A stretch of DNA of 36,875 nucleotides from VRUE01 sp040508545 (lineage in GTDB: Bacteria > Actinomycetota > Thermoleophilia > Solirubrobacterales > 70-9), in the NCBI GenBank assembly GCA_040508545.1, contig JBEVMR010000118.1, positions 1 to 36,875 on the forward strand, in the 5' to 3' direction. The position numbers and the translations under genes are program-made. Under the pieces are notes generated by a model. It had not been told where the DNA came from. It saw nothing but the letters and a program-made list of their open reading frames with translations, and ran no database searches. Below, piece by piece: positions 1 to 8,613 of this stretch (its first letter is position 1; every line of letters starts with the position of its first letter).

Positions 1-381
1 GGCTACGTGCTCGCCGATTCCGACGGGGGCGACCCCGAGCTCATCCTCATCGCCACCGGCAGCGAGGTCGCGCTGGCCCTCGCCGCCCACGAGGAGCTGA
101 GGGGGGAGGGGGTCCGCTCGCGCGTCGTCAGCCTGCCCTGCTGGGAGTTGTTCGACCGCCAGGAGGACGGGTACCGGGAAGAAGTACTGCCGCCGAGCGT
201 GACCGCACGGGTGTCGATCGAGGAGGCCTCGACCCTCGGCTGGGACCGCTACGTCGGCGCTGCCGGCGTCAAGATAGGGATGCACACGTTCGGGACCTCA
301 GCGCCGCTGAAGGACGTTCAAGACAAGTTCGGCTTCACCCCCGACCGGGTGGCCGAAGCCGCAAAGGAGCTGCTCTCATGA
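1..381 (+). CDS. tkt: Transketolase, C-terminal part (cut by window start)
   Basis: The reading frame is open from base 1, so the gene starts upstream; 126 residues are visible. They match the C-terminal domain of transketolase: LILIATGSEVALA, VVSLPCWELFDRQ, EEASTLGWDRYVG and the terminal TFGTSAPLKDVQDKFGF block. The enzyme moves two-carbon units between sugar phosphates in the non-oxidative pentose phosphate pathway, using thiamine diphosphate bound by the missing N-terminal domains. The stop overlaps the transaldolase start (ATGA at 378-381), which suggests translational coupling within one operon with transaldolase and glucose-6-phosphate isomerase. Confidence 0.95.
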   Translation, partial: GYVLADSDGGDPELILIATGSEVALALAAHEELRGEGVRSRVVSLPCWELFDRQEDGYREEVLPPSVTARVSIEEASTLGWDRYVGAAGVKIGMHTFGTSAPLKDVQDKFGFTPDRVAEAAKELLS

Positions 382-1478
382 AGGCAACCGCGAAACTGCA
401 CGAGCTGGGCCAGAGCCTCTGGCTCGACAACATCACCCGCACGATGCTGGCGGACGGCACCCTGCAGGGCTACATCGAGGAGCTCTCCGTCACCGGCCTC
501 ACCTCCAACCCGACGATCTTCGACAAGGCGATCTCCGGCGGTGATGCATACGACCAGCAGATCGCCGAGCTCGGCGCCAGCGCGGTTCCCGAGGAGGGGA
601 TCGGCGCCACTCCCACGGAGCGGATCTTCTTCGAGCTGGCGCTCGCAGATCTGCGCGACGCCACCAACCTCTTCGCCGCTGTGCACGAGCGCACCGCCGG
701 GGCCGACGGCTTCTGCTCGCTCGAGGTCTCGCCGTTGATCGCCGACGATGCGGCGGCGACCATCGAGGAGGCGGCTGAGCTCTACGCCAAAGCCGAGCGC
801 GACAACCTCTTCATCAAGATCCCCGGTACCGAGGCCGGACTCGAGGCGATCGAGGAGTCGATCTACGCCGGGATCCCGATCAACGTCACGCTGCTGTTCG
901 ACGACAAGCAGTACCTCGCCGCCGCCGATGCCTACATGCGGGGGATCGAACGGCGGATCGAGGCGGGGCTCAGCCCCGACGTCGCCTCGGTCGCTTCGAT
1001 CTTCATGAGCCGCTGGGACGTCGCCGTCTCCGGCGAAGTGCCGGAGGAGCTGCGCAACCGGCTCGGGCTGGCGATCGGCTTCCGGGCCTACCGCGTCTAC
1101 CGCGAGCTGCTCGACTCGCAGCGCATGCAGCGGCTGATGAACGAGGGGGCGCGGCCGCAGCGGCTGCTCTGGGCGAGCACCGGCACCAAGGACCCCGAAG
1201 CCTCCGACGTCCTCTACATCGGCGGTTTCGCCTCGCCGCTCACCGTCAACACGATGCCGGAGCCGACGCTGCACGCTTTCGCCGACCACGGCGAGGTCGG
1301 CGACCTCGTTCCCGCCGACGGCGGGGACGCCGAGCAGATCCTGGCGGAGTTCGCGCGGGCCGGGGTCGACGTCGGCGCGCTCGCCGTGCGCCTGCAGGAG
1401 GAGGGCAAGGCGAGCTTCGCCAAGTCGTGGGACGAGATGCTGCAGACGATCGAGTCGCAGCTCGGGGCGCGGGCGTGA
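378..1478 (+). CDS. tal: Transaldolase
   Basis: This 366-residue protein has the length of the long actinobacterial transaldolases. It transfers a dihydroxyacetone unit between sedoheptulose-7-phosphate/glyceraldehyde-3-phosphate and erythrose-4-phosphate/fructose-6-phosphate. Visible family motifs are WLDNITR near residue 16, LTSNPTIFDKAI at 41-52, and NLFIKIPGT at 143-151, where K147 is the expected Schiff-base lysine, followed by PINVTLLF at 167-174. It starts inside the transketolase stop (ATGA) and ends inside the start of the next gene (GTGA), so the three carbon-metabolism genes are probably read as one unit. Nothing looks degenerate. Confidence 0.96.
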   Translation: MKATAKLHELGQSLWLDNITRTMLADGTLQGYIEELSVTGLTSNPTIFDKAISGGDAYDQQIAELGASAVPEEGIGATPTERIFFELALADLRDATNLFAAVHERTAGADGFCSLEVSPLIADDAAATIEEAAELYAKAERDNLFIKIPGTEAGLEAIEESIYAGIPINVTLLFDDKQYLAAADAYMRGIERRIEAGLSPDVASVASIFMSRWDVAVSGEVPEELRNRLGLAIGFRAYRVYRELLDSQRMQRLMNEGARPQRLLWASTGTKDPEASDVLYIGGFASPLTVNTMPEPTLHAFADHGEVGDLVPADGGDAEQILAEFARAGVDVGALAVRLQEEGKASFAKSWDEMLQTIESQLGARA

Positions 1479-3136
1479 GCGAAAGCTCAGGGGGCGACGA
1501 GGCCGCCCCGGCCTTGCGTCGGGGCGAGGCCTGGCAGGCACTCGAGCGCCACCACGCGCAGATCGCCGACACGCATCTGCGCGAGCTCTTCGCCGCGGAC
1601 CCCGACCGCGGCGAGCGCCTGGTCGCCGACGGCGCCGGGCTGCACCTCGACTTCTCCAAGAACCGGGTCGCCGACGAGACCCTGATCCTGCTCGGCCAGC
1701 TCGCCCGCGAGCGCGGCGTCGAGGCGCGCCGCGAAGCGATGTTCGCCGGCGAGCACATCAACGTCTCCGAGGACCGGGCCGTCCTCCACGTGGCGCTGCG
1801 GATGCCGCGCGAGCGCTCGCTGATCGTCGACGGGGTGGACGTCGTCCGCGAGGTGCACGAGACGCTCGACCGCATGGGCGACTTCGCCGAGCGGGTTCGC
1901 TCGGGCGCCTGGACGGGCCACACCGGGAAGCTGATCCGCAACGTCGTCAACGTCGGCATCGGCGGCTCCGACCTCGGGCCGGTGATGGCTTACGAGGCGC
2001 TGCGCCACTTCAGCCAGCGCGACATGACCTTCCGCTTCGTCTCCAACGTCGACGGCACCGACTTCGCCGAGAAGACCCGCGACCTCGACCCGGCCGAGAC
2101 CCTGTTCGTGATCTCCTCGAAGACCTTCACCACGCTGGAGACGATGACCAACGCCCACACCGCCCGCGAGTGGCTGCTGGCTGGGTTGCGCGGTGACGAG
2201 GAGGCGATCGCCAAGCACTTCGTCGCGGTCTCGACCAACGCCGAGGAGGTCGCCAAGTTCGGCATCGACACCGAGAACATGTTCGGCTTCTGGGACTGGG
2301 TCGGCGGCCGCTACTCGATGGACTCGGCGATCGGGCTCTCGACCATGCTGGCGATCGGTCCCGCCCAGTTCGCCGAGATGCTGGCCGGCTTCCACGCGAT
2401 GGACGAGCACTTCCGCGAGGCGCCGGCGGCGGGCAACCTACCGATGCTGATGGGCCTGCTCTCGGTCTGGTACGGCGATTTCTTCGGCGCCCAGACCTGC
2501 GCGGTGCTTCCCTACGACCAGTACCTGCACCGCTTCCCCGCCTACCTGCAGCAGCTGACGATGGAGTCAAACGGCAAGCACGTGAGCCTCGACGGCGCTC
2601 GCGTCGATTACGACACCGGCGCGATCTTCTGGGGCGAGCCGGGCACCAACGGGCAGCACTCCTTCTACCAGCTGATCCACCAGGGGACGCGGCTCATCCC
2701 CTGCGACTTCATCGGCTTCATGCAGAGCAGCAACCCGCTCGGCGACCACCACGACATCCTCATGTCCAACGTCTTCGCCCAGACCCAGGCACTCGCCTTC
2801 GGCAAGACCGAGGAGCAGGTGCGGGCGGAGGGAACGCCGGAGGCCGTCGTCCCGCACCGGGTGATGGAGGGCAACCGGCCGACCAACACGATTCTCGCCG
2901 AGCGGCTCGACCCGCGCACGCTGGGCACGCTCGTCGCCCTCTACGAGCACAGCGTCTTCACCCAGGGGGCGATCTGGGGGATCGACTCCTTCGACCAGTG
3001 GGGCGTCGAGCTGGGCAAGGTGCTGGCCAAGCAGATCATTCCCGAGCTGCAGGCCAGCGAGGAGCCCGCGCTCGCCCACGACAGCTCGACCAACGCGCTG
3101 ATCCGCCGCTACCGCCAGGCGAGGGCCAAGGCCTAG
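1475..3136 (+). CDS. pgi: Glucose-6-phosphate isomerase
   Basis: The protein interconverts glucose-6-phosphate and fructose-6-phosphate, linking glycolysis to the pentose phosphate enzymes encoded just upstream. Using the GTG at 1475, which overlaps the transaldolase stop, it has 553 residues, the usual bacterial length. The frame is open further upstream to 1427, but those codons lie inside transaldolase, so the overlap start is preferred. Motifs are GIGGSDLGP (161-169), SSKTFTTLET, GGRYSMDSAIGL, MESNGK with E364, GTNGQHSFYQLIHQG with H395, and a C-terminal LGKVLA lysine (K515). The last three carry the catalytic Glu, His and Lys of the family. No zwf/opcA pair follows, unlike many actinobacterial tkt-tal clusters. 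Confidence 0.96.
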   Translation: MSESSGGDEAAPALRRGEAWQALERHHAQIADTHLRELFAADPDRGERLVADGAGLHLDFSKNRVADETLILLGQLARERGVEARREAMFAGEHINVSEDRAVLHVALRMPRERSLIVDGVDVVREVHETLDRMGDFAERVRSGAWTGHTGKLIRNVVNVGIGGSDLGPVMAYEALRHFSQRDMTFRFVSNVDGTDFAEKTRDLDPAETLFVISSKTFTTLETMTNAHTAREWLLAGLRGDEEAIAKHFVAVSTNAEEVAKFGIDTENMFGFWDWVGGRYSMDSAIGLSTMLAIGPAQFAEMLAGFHAMDEHFREAPAAGNLPMLMGLLSVWYGDFFGAQTCAVLPYDQYLHRFPAYLQQLTMESNGKHVSLDGARVDYDTGAIFWGEPGTNGQHSFYQLIHQGTRLIPCDFIGFMQSSNPLGDHHDILMSNVFAQTQALAFGKTEEQVRAEGTPEAVVPHRVMEGNRPTNTILAERLDPRTLGTLVALYEHSVFTQGAIWGIDSFDQWGVELGKVLAKQIIPELQASEEPALAHDSSTNALIRRYRQARAKA

Positions 3137-3139
3137 GCC

Positions 3140-4570
3140 GTGCCCGGCCTCGGCGCCCTTCCGCTGGCGGCGTCGGAGTCGAACCTGCTCGCTGCGCGCG
3201 AGCTGATGGCCTTCACGCTGGGCTTTCACATCGTCCTCGCCTGCCTCGGCGTCGCCCTGCCGGCGATCATCCTCACCGCCAACTGGCTGGGGTTGAAACG
3301 CGGCGACGAGGACGCGATGCGGTTGGCGAGGCGCTGGTCGAAAGCGATGGCGGTCACCTTCGCCGTCGGCGCGGTCACCGGCACCGTGCTCAGCTTCGAG
3401 TTCGGCCTGCTTTGGCCCGAGTTCATGGCGCGCTTCGGCGACGCCTTCGGGATTGCCTTTGCGATCGAGGGCATCTTCTTCTTCACCGAGGCGATCTTCC
3501 TCGCGATCTACATCTACGGCTGGAAGCGGCTGAGCGGCTGGGCGCACTGGTGGTCGGGAGTGCCGATGGTGATCACGGGGATCGGCGGCGCCTTCTCGGT
3601 AGTCGCCGCCAACGCCTGGATGAACCAGCCGCAGGGCTTCACCCTCGACGCCGCGGGCAAGGTGGTCGACACCGAGCCCTTCGAGGTTCTCTTCAACCCG
3701 GCCTGGAGCTACGAGGTCCCGCACATGATCCTCGCCGCCTACATGGTCGCCGGCTTCCTCGTCGCCTCGATCTACGCGGTCGGGATGCTGCGCGGCCGCC
3801 GCGACCGCATGCACCGCCTCGGACTCTTGATCCCGCTGACGATCGCCTGCATCGCCACCCCGATTCAGCTCTTCGTCGGCGACACCGCGGCGCGCGAAGT
3901 CGCCGACCACCAGCCGGCCAAGTTCGCCGGCTTCGAGTGCATCCAGGAGACCGGCCCCGACCAGACCGAGTACTTGGGCGGCATCTGCACCGACGACGGC
4001 GTCGAGGGGGCGATCGGGATACCGGGCCTCGACTCCTTCCTGGTCGGTTTCGACACCGACACCGTGGTCACCGGGCTCGAGGACATCCCGCCCGACGAGC
4101 GCCCGCCCGCCAACACCCTGCTCCACCTCTCCTTCGACGCGATGGTCGGCATCGGCTCGGCGCTGCTCGGGCTGGGGGCGTGGCTGGCCTTCGTCTGGTG
4201 GCGCCGGCGCGACATCCCGCAGACGCCCTGGTTCCTGCGCGCCGTCGCCGCCTCCGGCGTCAGCGCGATCGTCGCCATGTGGTGCGGCTGGATCGTCACC
4301 GAGGTCGGCCGCCAGCCCTGGATCGTGCAGGGCTACATGCGCACGGAGGAAGCGGTGACCGAGGCCGAGGGGATCTGGTTTGCCTTCGCCGGCGTGCTCG
4401 TCCTCTACACCGGCCTCGGCATCGGCGCGGTGCTGGTCCTGCGGGCGATGTCGCGGCGCTGGCGTGAGGAGGATGAGGGCGACGAGTCCGAAACGCCGTA
4501 CGCTCCAGCCTTGGGCAATGGCGACTTTCCCGTCCATATGACGGGTAACTCGCCAGAGGGGGGGTCATGA
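3140..4570 (+). CDS. cydA: Cytochrome bd ubiquinol/menaquinol oxidase subunit I
   Basis: This is the haem-bearing subunit of the cytochrome bd terminal oxidase, which reduces O2 with quinol electrons in the membrane. Its 476 residues begin at a GTG three bases after the pgi stop. Expected ligands and motifs are present: FHIVLA with H30 near the N terminus, FAIEG with E110, VPHMILAAYM with H195, a probable haem b558 Met in HLSFDAMVG (M335), and GRQPWIVQG at 390-398. The stretch between about residues 246 and 325 is short, which fits the short Q-loop type. About nine hydrophobic helices are visible. The stop overlaps cydB (ATGA). No cydCD assembly transporter is in the window. Confidence 0.95.
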   Translation: MPGLGALPLAASESNLLAARELMAFTLGFHIVLACLGVALPAIILTANWLGLKRGDEDAMRLARRWSKAMAVTFAVGAVTGTVLSFEFGLLWPEFMARFGDAFGIAFAIEGIFFFTEAIFLAIYIYGWKRLSGWAHWWSGVPMVITGIGGAFSVVAANAWMNQPQGFTLDAAGKVVDTEPFEVLFNPAWSYEVPHMILAAYMVAGFLVASIYAVGMLRGRRDRMHRLGLLIPLTIACIATPIQLFVGDTAAREVADHQPAKFAGFECIQETGPDQTEYLGGICTDDGVEGAIGIPGLDSFLVGFDTDTVVTGLEDIPPDERPPANTLLHLSFDAMVGIGSALLGLGAWLAFVWWRRRDIPQTPWFLRAVAASGVSAIVAMWCGWIVTEVGRQPWIVQGYMRTEEAVTEAEGIWFAFAGVLVLYTGLGIGAVLVLRAMSRRWREEDEGDESETPYAPALGNGDFPVHMTGNSPEGGS

Positions 4571-5565
4571 GCAAGGCGGATGTCGCGGCGGCGATCCTCT
4601 GGACGGGCGCAACCCTCTACGCGGTCTTCGGCGGCGCCGATTTCGGCGGCGGCCTCTGGGACCTGATCGCGGGCGATGCCGAGCGCGGCGCGCGGCCGCG
4701 CGAGCGGATCCAGCGCTCGCTGACTCCCGTCTGGGAGGCCAACCACGTCTGGCTGATCTTCATCCTCGTCGTCCTCTGGACCGCCTTCCCGGAGGCCTTC
4801 GGGGCGATCATGTCGACCCTCTACGTGCCGATCGCCCTGGCGGCGGTGGGGATCGTGCTGCGCGGCGCCGGCTTCGCCTTCCGCAAGTCGGTCCAGCGGT
4901 TGGAGTACCGCCGCGCGATGGGAGCGGCGTTCGCCCTCTCCTCGGTGCTGACGCCTTTCTTCATGGGCGCCGTAGTCGGCGCGATCGCCGCCGGCAACGT
5001 GCCGCCGGAGGGCAACGGCGACGCCTTCTCGAGTTGGCTGGCGCCATTGCCGCTGTTGACCGGGGCGCTCTTCGTCGCCACCGGCGCCTACCTCGCGGCG
5101 GTCTTCCTCGTCGTCGATTCCCACCGCGCCGGTGACAAGGAGATGGAGGGCTATTTCGCCAGCCGCGCCATGGGCGCCGGCCTCGTCGCCGGCGCCTTCG
5201 CCGTCGCCGGCCTGGTCGCCCTGCACGGCGAAGCCCGCTACGCCTACGAGCGGCTGATCGTCGAGGGGCTGCCGCTCGTGATCGTCTCGGCGCTCTGCGG
5301 CTTCGGCGTCCTCGGCCTGCTGCTCAGCCGCGGCCGGCGCGGCCTGCGCCCCCTTGCCATCGGCGCCGTCGTCACCGTGATCTGGGGGTGGGGAGTGGCC
5401 CAGTTCCCTTACCTGCTGCCGACCTCGCTGAAGATCAGTGAAGCAGCGGCGCCCGGGCCGACCCTCGACGCGGTGCTGATCGTCTTCGCCTTCGCCGTGC
5501 TCCTCGTCCTGCCCGCGCTCGGCCTGCTCTACTGGCTCAGCCAGAAGGACTTGTTAGAGGAGTGA
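4567..5565 (+). CDS. cydB: Cytochrome bd oxidase subunit II
   Basis: This 332-residue multi-pass membrane protein is the second subunit of the bd oxidase. YAVFGGADFGGGLWDL near residue 18 and TPVWEANHVWLIFILVVLWTAFP at about 53-75 are the hallmark CydB sequences. It starts in a 4-base overlap with cydA, as expected for subunits made in equal amounts, and its stop overlaps the next gene. The family lacks haem ligands of its own and stabilises CydA. Confidence 0.95.
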   Translation: MSKADVAAAILWTGATLYAVFGGADFGGGLWDLIAGDAERGARPRERIQRSLTPVWEANHVWLIFILVVLWTAFPEAFGAIMSTLYVPIALAAVGIVLRGAGFAFRKSVQRLEYRRAMGAAFALSSVLTPFFMGAVVGAIAAGNVPPEGNGDAFSSWLAPLPLLTGALFVATGAYLAAVFLVVDSHRAGDKEMEGYFASRAMGAGLVAGAFAVAGLVALHGEARYAYERLIVEGLPLVIVSALCGFGVLGLLLSRGRRGLRPLAIGAVVTVIWGWGVAQFPYLLPTSLKISEAAAPGPTLDAVLIVFAFAVLLVLPALGLLYWLSQKDLLEE

Positions 5566-6239
5566 TGGCTGAGAGCCCACGTGCGGTCCTGTTCGACATC
5601 GACGGGACGATCCTCGTCACTGGCGGCGCCGGGGGCGTCGCCTGGCAGCGCGGCTTCGACGAGCTCTACGGGGTCGAGGCAAACGTCGCCGAGCACACCG
5701 ATGCCGGTATGACCGACCCCGAGATCGCGGCGATCATCTTTCGCGAGGTGATCGGCCGTGAGGGCAGCGCCGAAGAGCGCGCCAAGGCGATCGGCTGCTA
5801 CCTCAAGCACCTGCCAGGCGCGGTCGCCGAGTCGGAGGGCTACCGGGTGATGCCGGGGGTCGAGGAGCTGCTCGACCGGCTGATCGACGCCGGCCTCCTG
5901 CTCGGTCTCGTCACCGGCAACATCGAGGCTGCCGCCCACATCAAGCTCGCCCGCGCGCGCCTCAACCGCTTCTTCAGCTTCGGCGGCTACGGCTCCGACT
6001 CAGCCGACCGCACCGAGGTGACCAAGGCCGCCTTGCGCCGCGGCGAGCTCGTCTCCGGCGGCACGCTTGAAGACGGCGCCTGCATCGCCGTTGGCGACAC
6101 GCCCCGCGACGTCAAGGCCGGCCACGGCGCCGGGATCAAAGTGGTCGGTGTAGCGACCGGTAGCTACGGCGTCGAGCAGCTCGCCCAAGCCGGCGCCGAC
6201 TGGGCGCTCGACTCAGTCGAGCACGACTTTCCCGTCTGA
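5565..6239 (+). CDS. HAD-family phosphatase (phosphoglycolate-phosphatase-like)
   Basis: This 224-residue haloacid-dehalogenase hydrolase should act on a small phosphorylated metabolite. Motif I is FDIDGTIL (D11 nucleophile, D13 acid), motif II is LVTGN, and a lysine in TEVTKAALRR precedes motif IV, GDTPRDVKAG. An alpha-helical cap lies between motifs I and II, as in phosphoglycolate or beta-phosphoglucomutase-like phosphatases. The ATG at 5565 overlaps the cydB stop (TGATG); an adjacent GTG at 5562 is an alternative. Cotranscription with cydAB is likely, but no functional link is evident. The substrate cannot be read from sequence. Confidence 0.85.
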   Translation: MAESPRAVLFDIDGTILVTGGAGGVAWQRGFDELYGVEANVAEHTDAGMTDPEIAAIIFREVIGREGSAEERAKAIGCYLKHLPGAVAESEGYRVMPGVEELLDRLIDAGLLLGLVTGNIEAAAHIKLARARLNRFFSFGGYGSDSADRTEVTKAALRRGELVSGGTLEDGACIAVGDTPRDVKAGHGAGIKVVGVATGSYGVEQLAQAGADWALDSVEHDFPV

Positions 6240-6286
6240 CGTGCCGTCACTTATGCACCCATATGGACGCCTAAGTGGTGGCACGT
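6239..6286. repeat. 48-bp palindromic repeat, copy 1 (intergenic)
   Basis: This near-perfect palindrome begins ACGTGCCGTCACTTATGC, has a central CCATATGG, and ends GCACGT. Nineteen of 24 positions pair. It starts at the last base of the HAD stop codon and fills the gap to the convergent cfa-like gene. A second copy lies in inverted orientation at 10250-10297; aligned that way they match at 44 of 48 positions. There is no T-tract, so it is not a typical intrinsic terminator, although it could still end transcription both ways. Confidence 0.85.
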
Positions 6287-6290
6287 CTGC

Positions 6291-7496
6291 TCAGGCCAGG
6301 CTGCAACGGGCTTGGTAGATGCTCAGGAAGCCGTTCTCGAAGCCGTTGCGCGCGGCGCGCAGGTAGAGGCGCCACACCCGGACCCGTTCCGGGCCCGCGA
6401 GGCGGATCGCCTCGTCCAGGTTCTCGTCGAGGCGGCGAGCCCAGTGGCGCAGGGTCTCGGCGTAGTCGGCGCCGTGCTCGGAGACGTGGCGGGTGATGAA
6501 GCCGGCGCGTTCGAGCGCCAGGAGGACGCGCGAGAGGTGCAGTGGTTCGCCGTCGGGGAAGACGTAGCGCTCCGAGAAGGCGCCGGCGTCGGGGTCGGTG
6601 TGGCGGAGGCGGGAGATGCCGTGGTTGAGCAGGCGCCCGCCCGGCTCCAGCAGCCCGGCGAGGGCGCGGGCGTAGACGTCGATCTGCTCCTCTCCGACGT
6701 GCTCGACCATGCCGATCGAGGCGATCGCGTCGAAGCGCTCGCCGGCCAGGTCGCGGTAGTCCATGACGCGGATCTCGACTCGGTCGCCGACGCCGGCCTC
6801 CTCTGCCCGCTGCCGCGCCCGCTCCGCCTGCGGCGGCGAGAGGGTGATGCCGACGACGCTGGCGCCGTACTTGGTCGCTGCCCGCAGCGGGAAGGCGCCC
6901 CAGCCGCAGCCGACGTCGAGCACCCGGTCGCCCTCCTTCAGCGCCAGCTTGCGGGCGACCGTGTCGAGCTTCTCTTCCTGCGCTTCCTCCAGCGTCTTCG
7001 CGCCCTCGGCGAAGAAGGCGCAGCTGTAGGTCATCGACTCGTCGAGGAAGAGGGCGAAGAAGTCGTTGGAGACGTCGTAGTGGTGGCGCACCGCCTTCGC
7101 GTCGCGCTCCTTGCTGTGGCGGCGGCCGCTGAGGACGAGCTCGGCGTCGGGGCGGCGCGGCGGCCGGGTCAGGCCGGCGGCGCGCACGGCGCCAAGCGCC
7201 AGCCGTGCCATGTCGCCACGATCGAGCGACGGCGGATCCCAGCTGTCCAGCAGCGCGATCACGGCGTCCATGTCGTCGACCTCGATCTCACCGCTGACGT
7301 AGGCGCGGCCGAGCCCGAGCTGCCCGGGCGCCCGCAGCGCGTGCGCAGCCGCGCGCGGTGAGCGGACGAAGAAGGTCGGACCGTCGCCGTCGGTCGAGGG
7401 CAGCCGCGTCCCGTCCCAGAACTCGACCGAGAAGGGGCGCTCGGGGATGCGCGCCTCGATCTCGCGACGCAGGGGCTCGGTACGGGCGAAGGGCAT
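6291..7496 (-). CDS. Cyclopropane-fatty-acyl-phospholipid synthase family methyltransferase
   Basis: This 401-residue SAM-dependent enzyme adds a methylene or methyl group across the double bond of acyl chains in phospholipids. HHYDVSNDFFALFLD (138-152), YSCAFF (157-162) and the SAM loop VLDVGCGWG (192-200) with GITLSPPQ after it are typical of the Cfa/mycolic-acid cyclopropane synthase family. It is transcribed divergently from a fatty-acid desaturase 99 bases away. The two would supply and then modify unsaturated lipids, a sensible membrane-fluidity pair. Whether it makes cyclopropane, 10-methyl or another product cannot be decided here. Confidence 0.9.
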   Translation of the reverse strand: MPFARTEPLRREIEARIPERPFSVEFWDGTRLPSTDGDGPTFFVRSPRAAAHALRAPGQLGLGRAYVSGEIEVDDMDAVIALLDSWDPPSLDRGDMARLALGAVRAAGLTRPPRRPDAELVLSGRRHSKERDAKAVRHHYDVSNDFFALFLDESMTYSCAFFAEGAKTLEEAQEEKLDTVARKLALKEGDRVLDVGCGWGAFPLRAATKYGASVVGITLSPPQAERARQRAEEAGVGDRVEIRVMDYRDLAGERFDAIASIGMVEHVGEEQIDVYARALAGLLEPGGRLLNHGISRLRHTDPDAGAFSERYVFPDGEPLHLSRVLLALERAGFITRHVSEHGADYAETLRHWARRLDENLDEAIRLAGPERVRVWRLYLRAARNGFENGFLSIYQARCSLA

Positions 7497-7580
7497 CGTA
7501 GAAACCCTAATAGCCGTGTCACGCCTGCGCGACTCGCGGCTCGGATTAGGTATCCCGAAAGTGGGGGTCGGGGCGAGCCG

Positions 7581-7586
7581 TATGAT
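7581..7586 (+). promoter_or_regulatory. Possible -10 box for a near-leaderless desaturase mRNA
   Basis: TATGAT lies 9 bases before the ATG of the desaturase, which would place the transcription start within a few bases of the start codon. There is no convincing Shine-Dalgarno sequence and no clear -35 box. Leaderless mRNAs are common in actinobacteria. This is a weak call. Confidence 0.3.
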
Positions 7587-7595
7587 TCGGTTTAG

Positions 7596-8525
7596 ATGTC
7601 AGCAACCGCCGGGCCACTCCCTTCCGATATCCAGCCAGTCGCGAACGAGACCCGCGATCGGATCATCACCGGGCTGGTGACGCTGGTCCCGTTCATCGCG
7701 CTGGGGTTCGCCGGTTGGCAGGTTTGGGGCAGCGCCCTGCACTGGAGCGACGTCTTCCTCTTCCTCGGCATGTACGTCTTCACTGGCCTCGGCATCACCG
7801 TCGGCTTCCACCGCCACCTCACCCACCGCAGCTTCAAAGCGAAGCCGTGGCTTCACGGGCTGCTGGCGATCCTCGGCTCGGCCGCGATCGAGGGACCGGT
7901 CATCTCCTGGGTCGCCGACCACCGCAAGCACCATGCCTTCTCCGACGAAGAGGGTGACCCGCACAGCCCCCACGTCGACCACGGGCACGGCTGGTCGGGC
8001 GCGATGCGCGGCCTCTTCCACGCCCACATGGGCTGGCTCTTCATCCACACCCAGCGCGGCAACAAGGAACGCTTCGCGCCGGACCTGCTCAAAGACCCGA
8101 TCATCAGCTGGGTCGACCGCACCTTCATCTACTGGGCGATCGTCGGCCTGCTGCTCCCCTTCGCGCTCGGGTGGATCATCGGCGGCACCCTCTTCGCCGG
8201 CCTCACTGGCCTGCTCTGGGGCGGTCTGGTCCGGGTCTTCGTCCTGCACCACTTCACTTACAGCATCAACTCGCTCTGCCACGTCTTCGGCAACCGTGAC
8301 TTCGAGACCAGCGACGAGTCGCGCAACCTCGCCCTGATCGCGATCCCGACTCTGGGCGAGGCCTGGCACAACAATCACCACGCCTTCCCGACCTCCGCCG
8401 TGCACGGCCTCGGCCGCTGGCAGCTGGACCTCTCAGCCGTCGTCATCGACGGGCTCGAGAAGACCGGCCTCGTTTGGGACGTCGTTCGGGTTTCGCCTGA
8501 TCGACTGGCCTCTAAGGCCGCCTGA
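7596..8525 (+). CDS. Fatty-acid desaturase (acyl-CoA delta-9 type)
   Basis: This 309-residue integral membrane di-iron desaturase carries the three histidine boxes of the stearoyl-CoA/acyl-lipid desaturase family: HRHLTH (72-77), HRKHH (109-113) and HNNHH (258-262). GITVGFHRHLTHRSF and GEAWHNNHHAFP are textbook family sequences. Paired hydrophobic segments lie near residues 25-65 and 178-215. It should introduce a cis double bond into membrane acyl chains. It diverges from the Cfa-type methyltransferase. Its last codons and stop lie inside the left arm of a 16-bp perfect inverted repeat shared with the convergent neighbour. Confidence 0.93.
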   Translation: MSATAGPLPSDIQPVANETRDRIITGLVTLVPFIALGFAGWQVWGSALHWSDVFLFLGMYVFTGLGITVGFHRHLTHRSFKAKPWLHGLLAILGSAAIEGPVISWVADHRKHHAFSDEEGDPHSPHVDHGHGWSGAMRGLFHAHMGWLFIHTQRGNKERFAPDLLKDPIISWVDRTFIYWAIVGLLLPFALGWIIGGTLFAGLTGLLWGGLVRVFVLHHFTYSINSLCHVFGNRDFETSDESRNLALIAIPTLGEAWHNNHHAFPTSAVHGLGRWQLDLSAVVIDGLEKTGLVWDVVRVSPDRLASKAA

Positions 8526-8613
8526 CCAAGCAGATCAAGGACGCAGGGAGCGTGGCGTGCGCTAGCACGCGAGCGACCGAGGACGCAGATATGTGCCGGT
8601 CAGGCGGCCTTAG
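8512..8613. repeat. Compound inverted-repeat unit between convergent gene ends
   Basis: CTAAGGCCGCCTGACC at 8512-8527 is matched exactly by its reverse complement at 8598-8613. The TGA of the desaturase (8523-8525) and the TAA of the convergent membrane-protein gene (8610-8612) both lie inside the arms. The 70-base interior contains a smaller hairpin, GCGTGC-GCTA-GCACGC, and two copies of AGGACGCAG. It may be a bidirectional terminator or a mobile palindromic unit that landed at the gene ends. No poly-T tract is present. Confidence 0.75.

Noticed and set aside
2998..4467. A 489-codon plus-strand frame overlapping cydA
   Set aside because: It is a frame-shifted shadow of cydA, rich in Arg, Pro and His, with no hydrophobic helices or family motif.
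2567..4537. A 656-codon minus-strand open frame across pgi and cydA, and a similar 407-codon frame at 318-1541
   Set aside because: Both are antisense to strongly recognisable genes and have Arg/Gly/Asp/Glu-rich composition with no motif. Such frames arise from GC-rich third positions on the other strand.
4529..4545. CCCGTC-CATAT-GACGGG inverted repeat near the end of cydA, which shares CATATG with the 48-bp palindrome
   Set aside because: Only 6-base arms and no other similarity to the 48-bp unit; likely chance within coding sequence.
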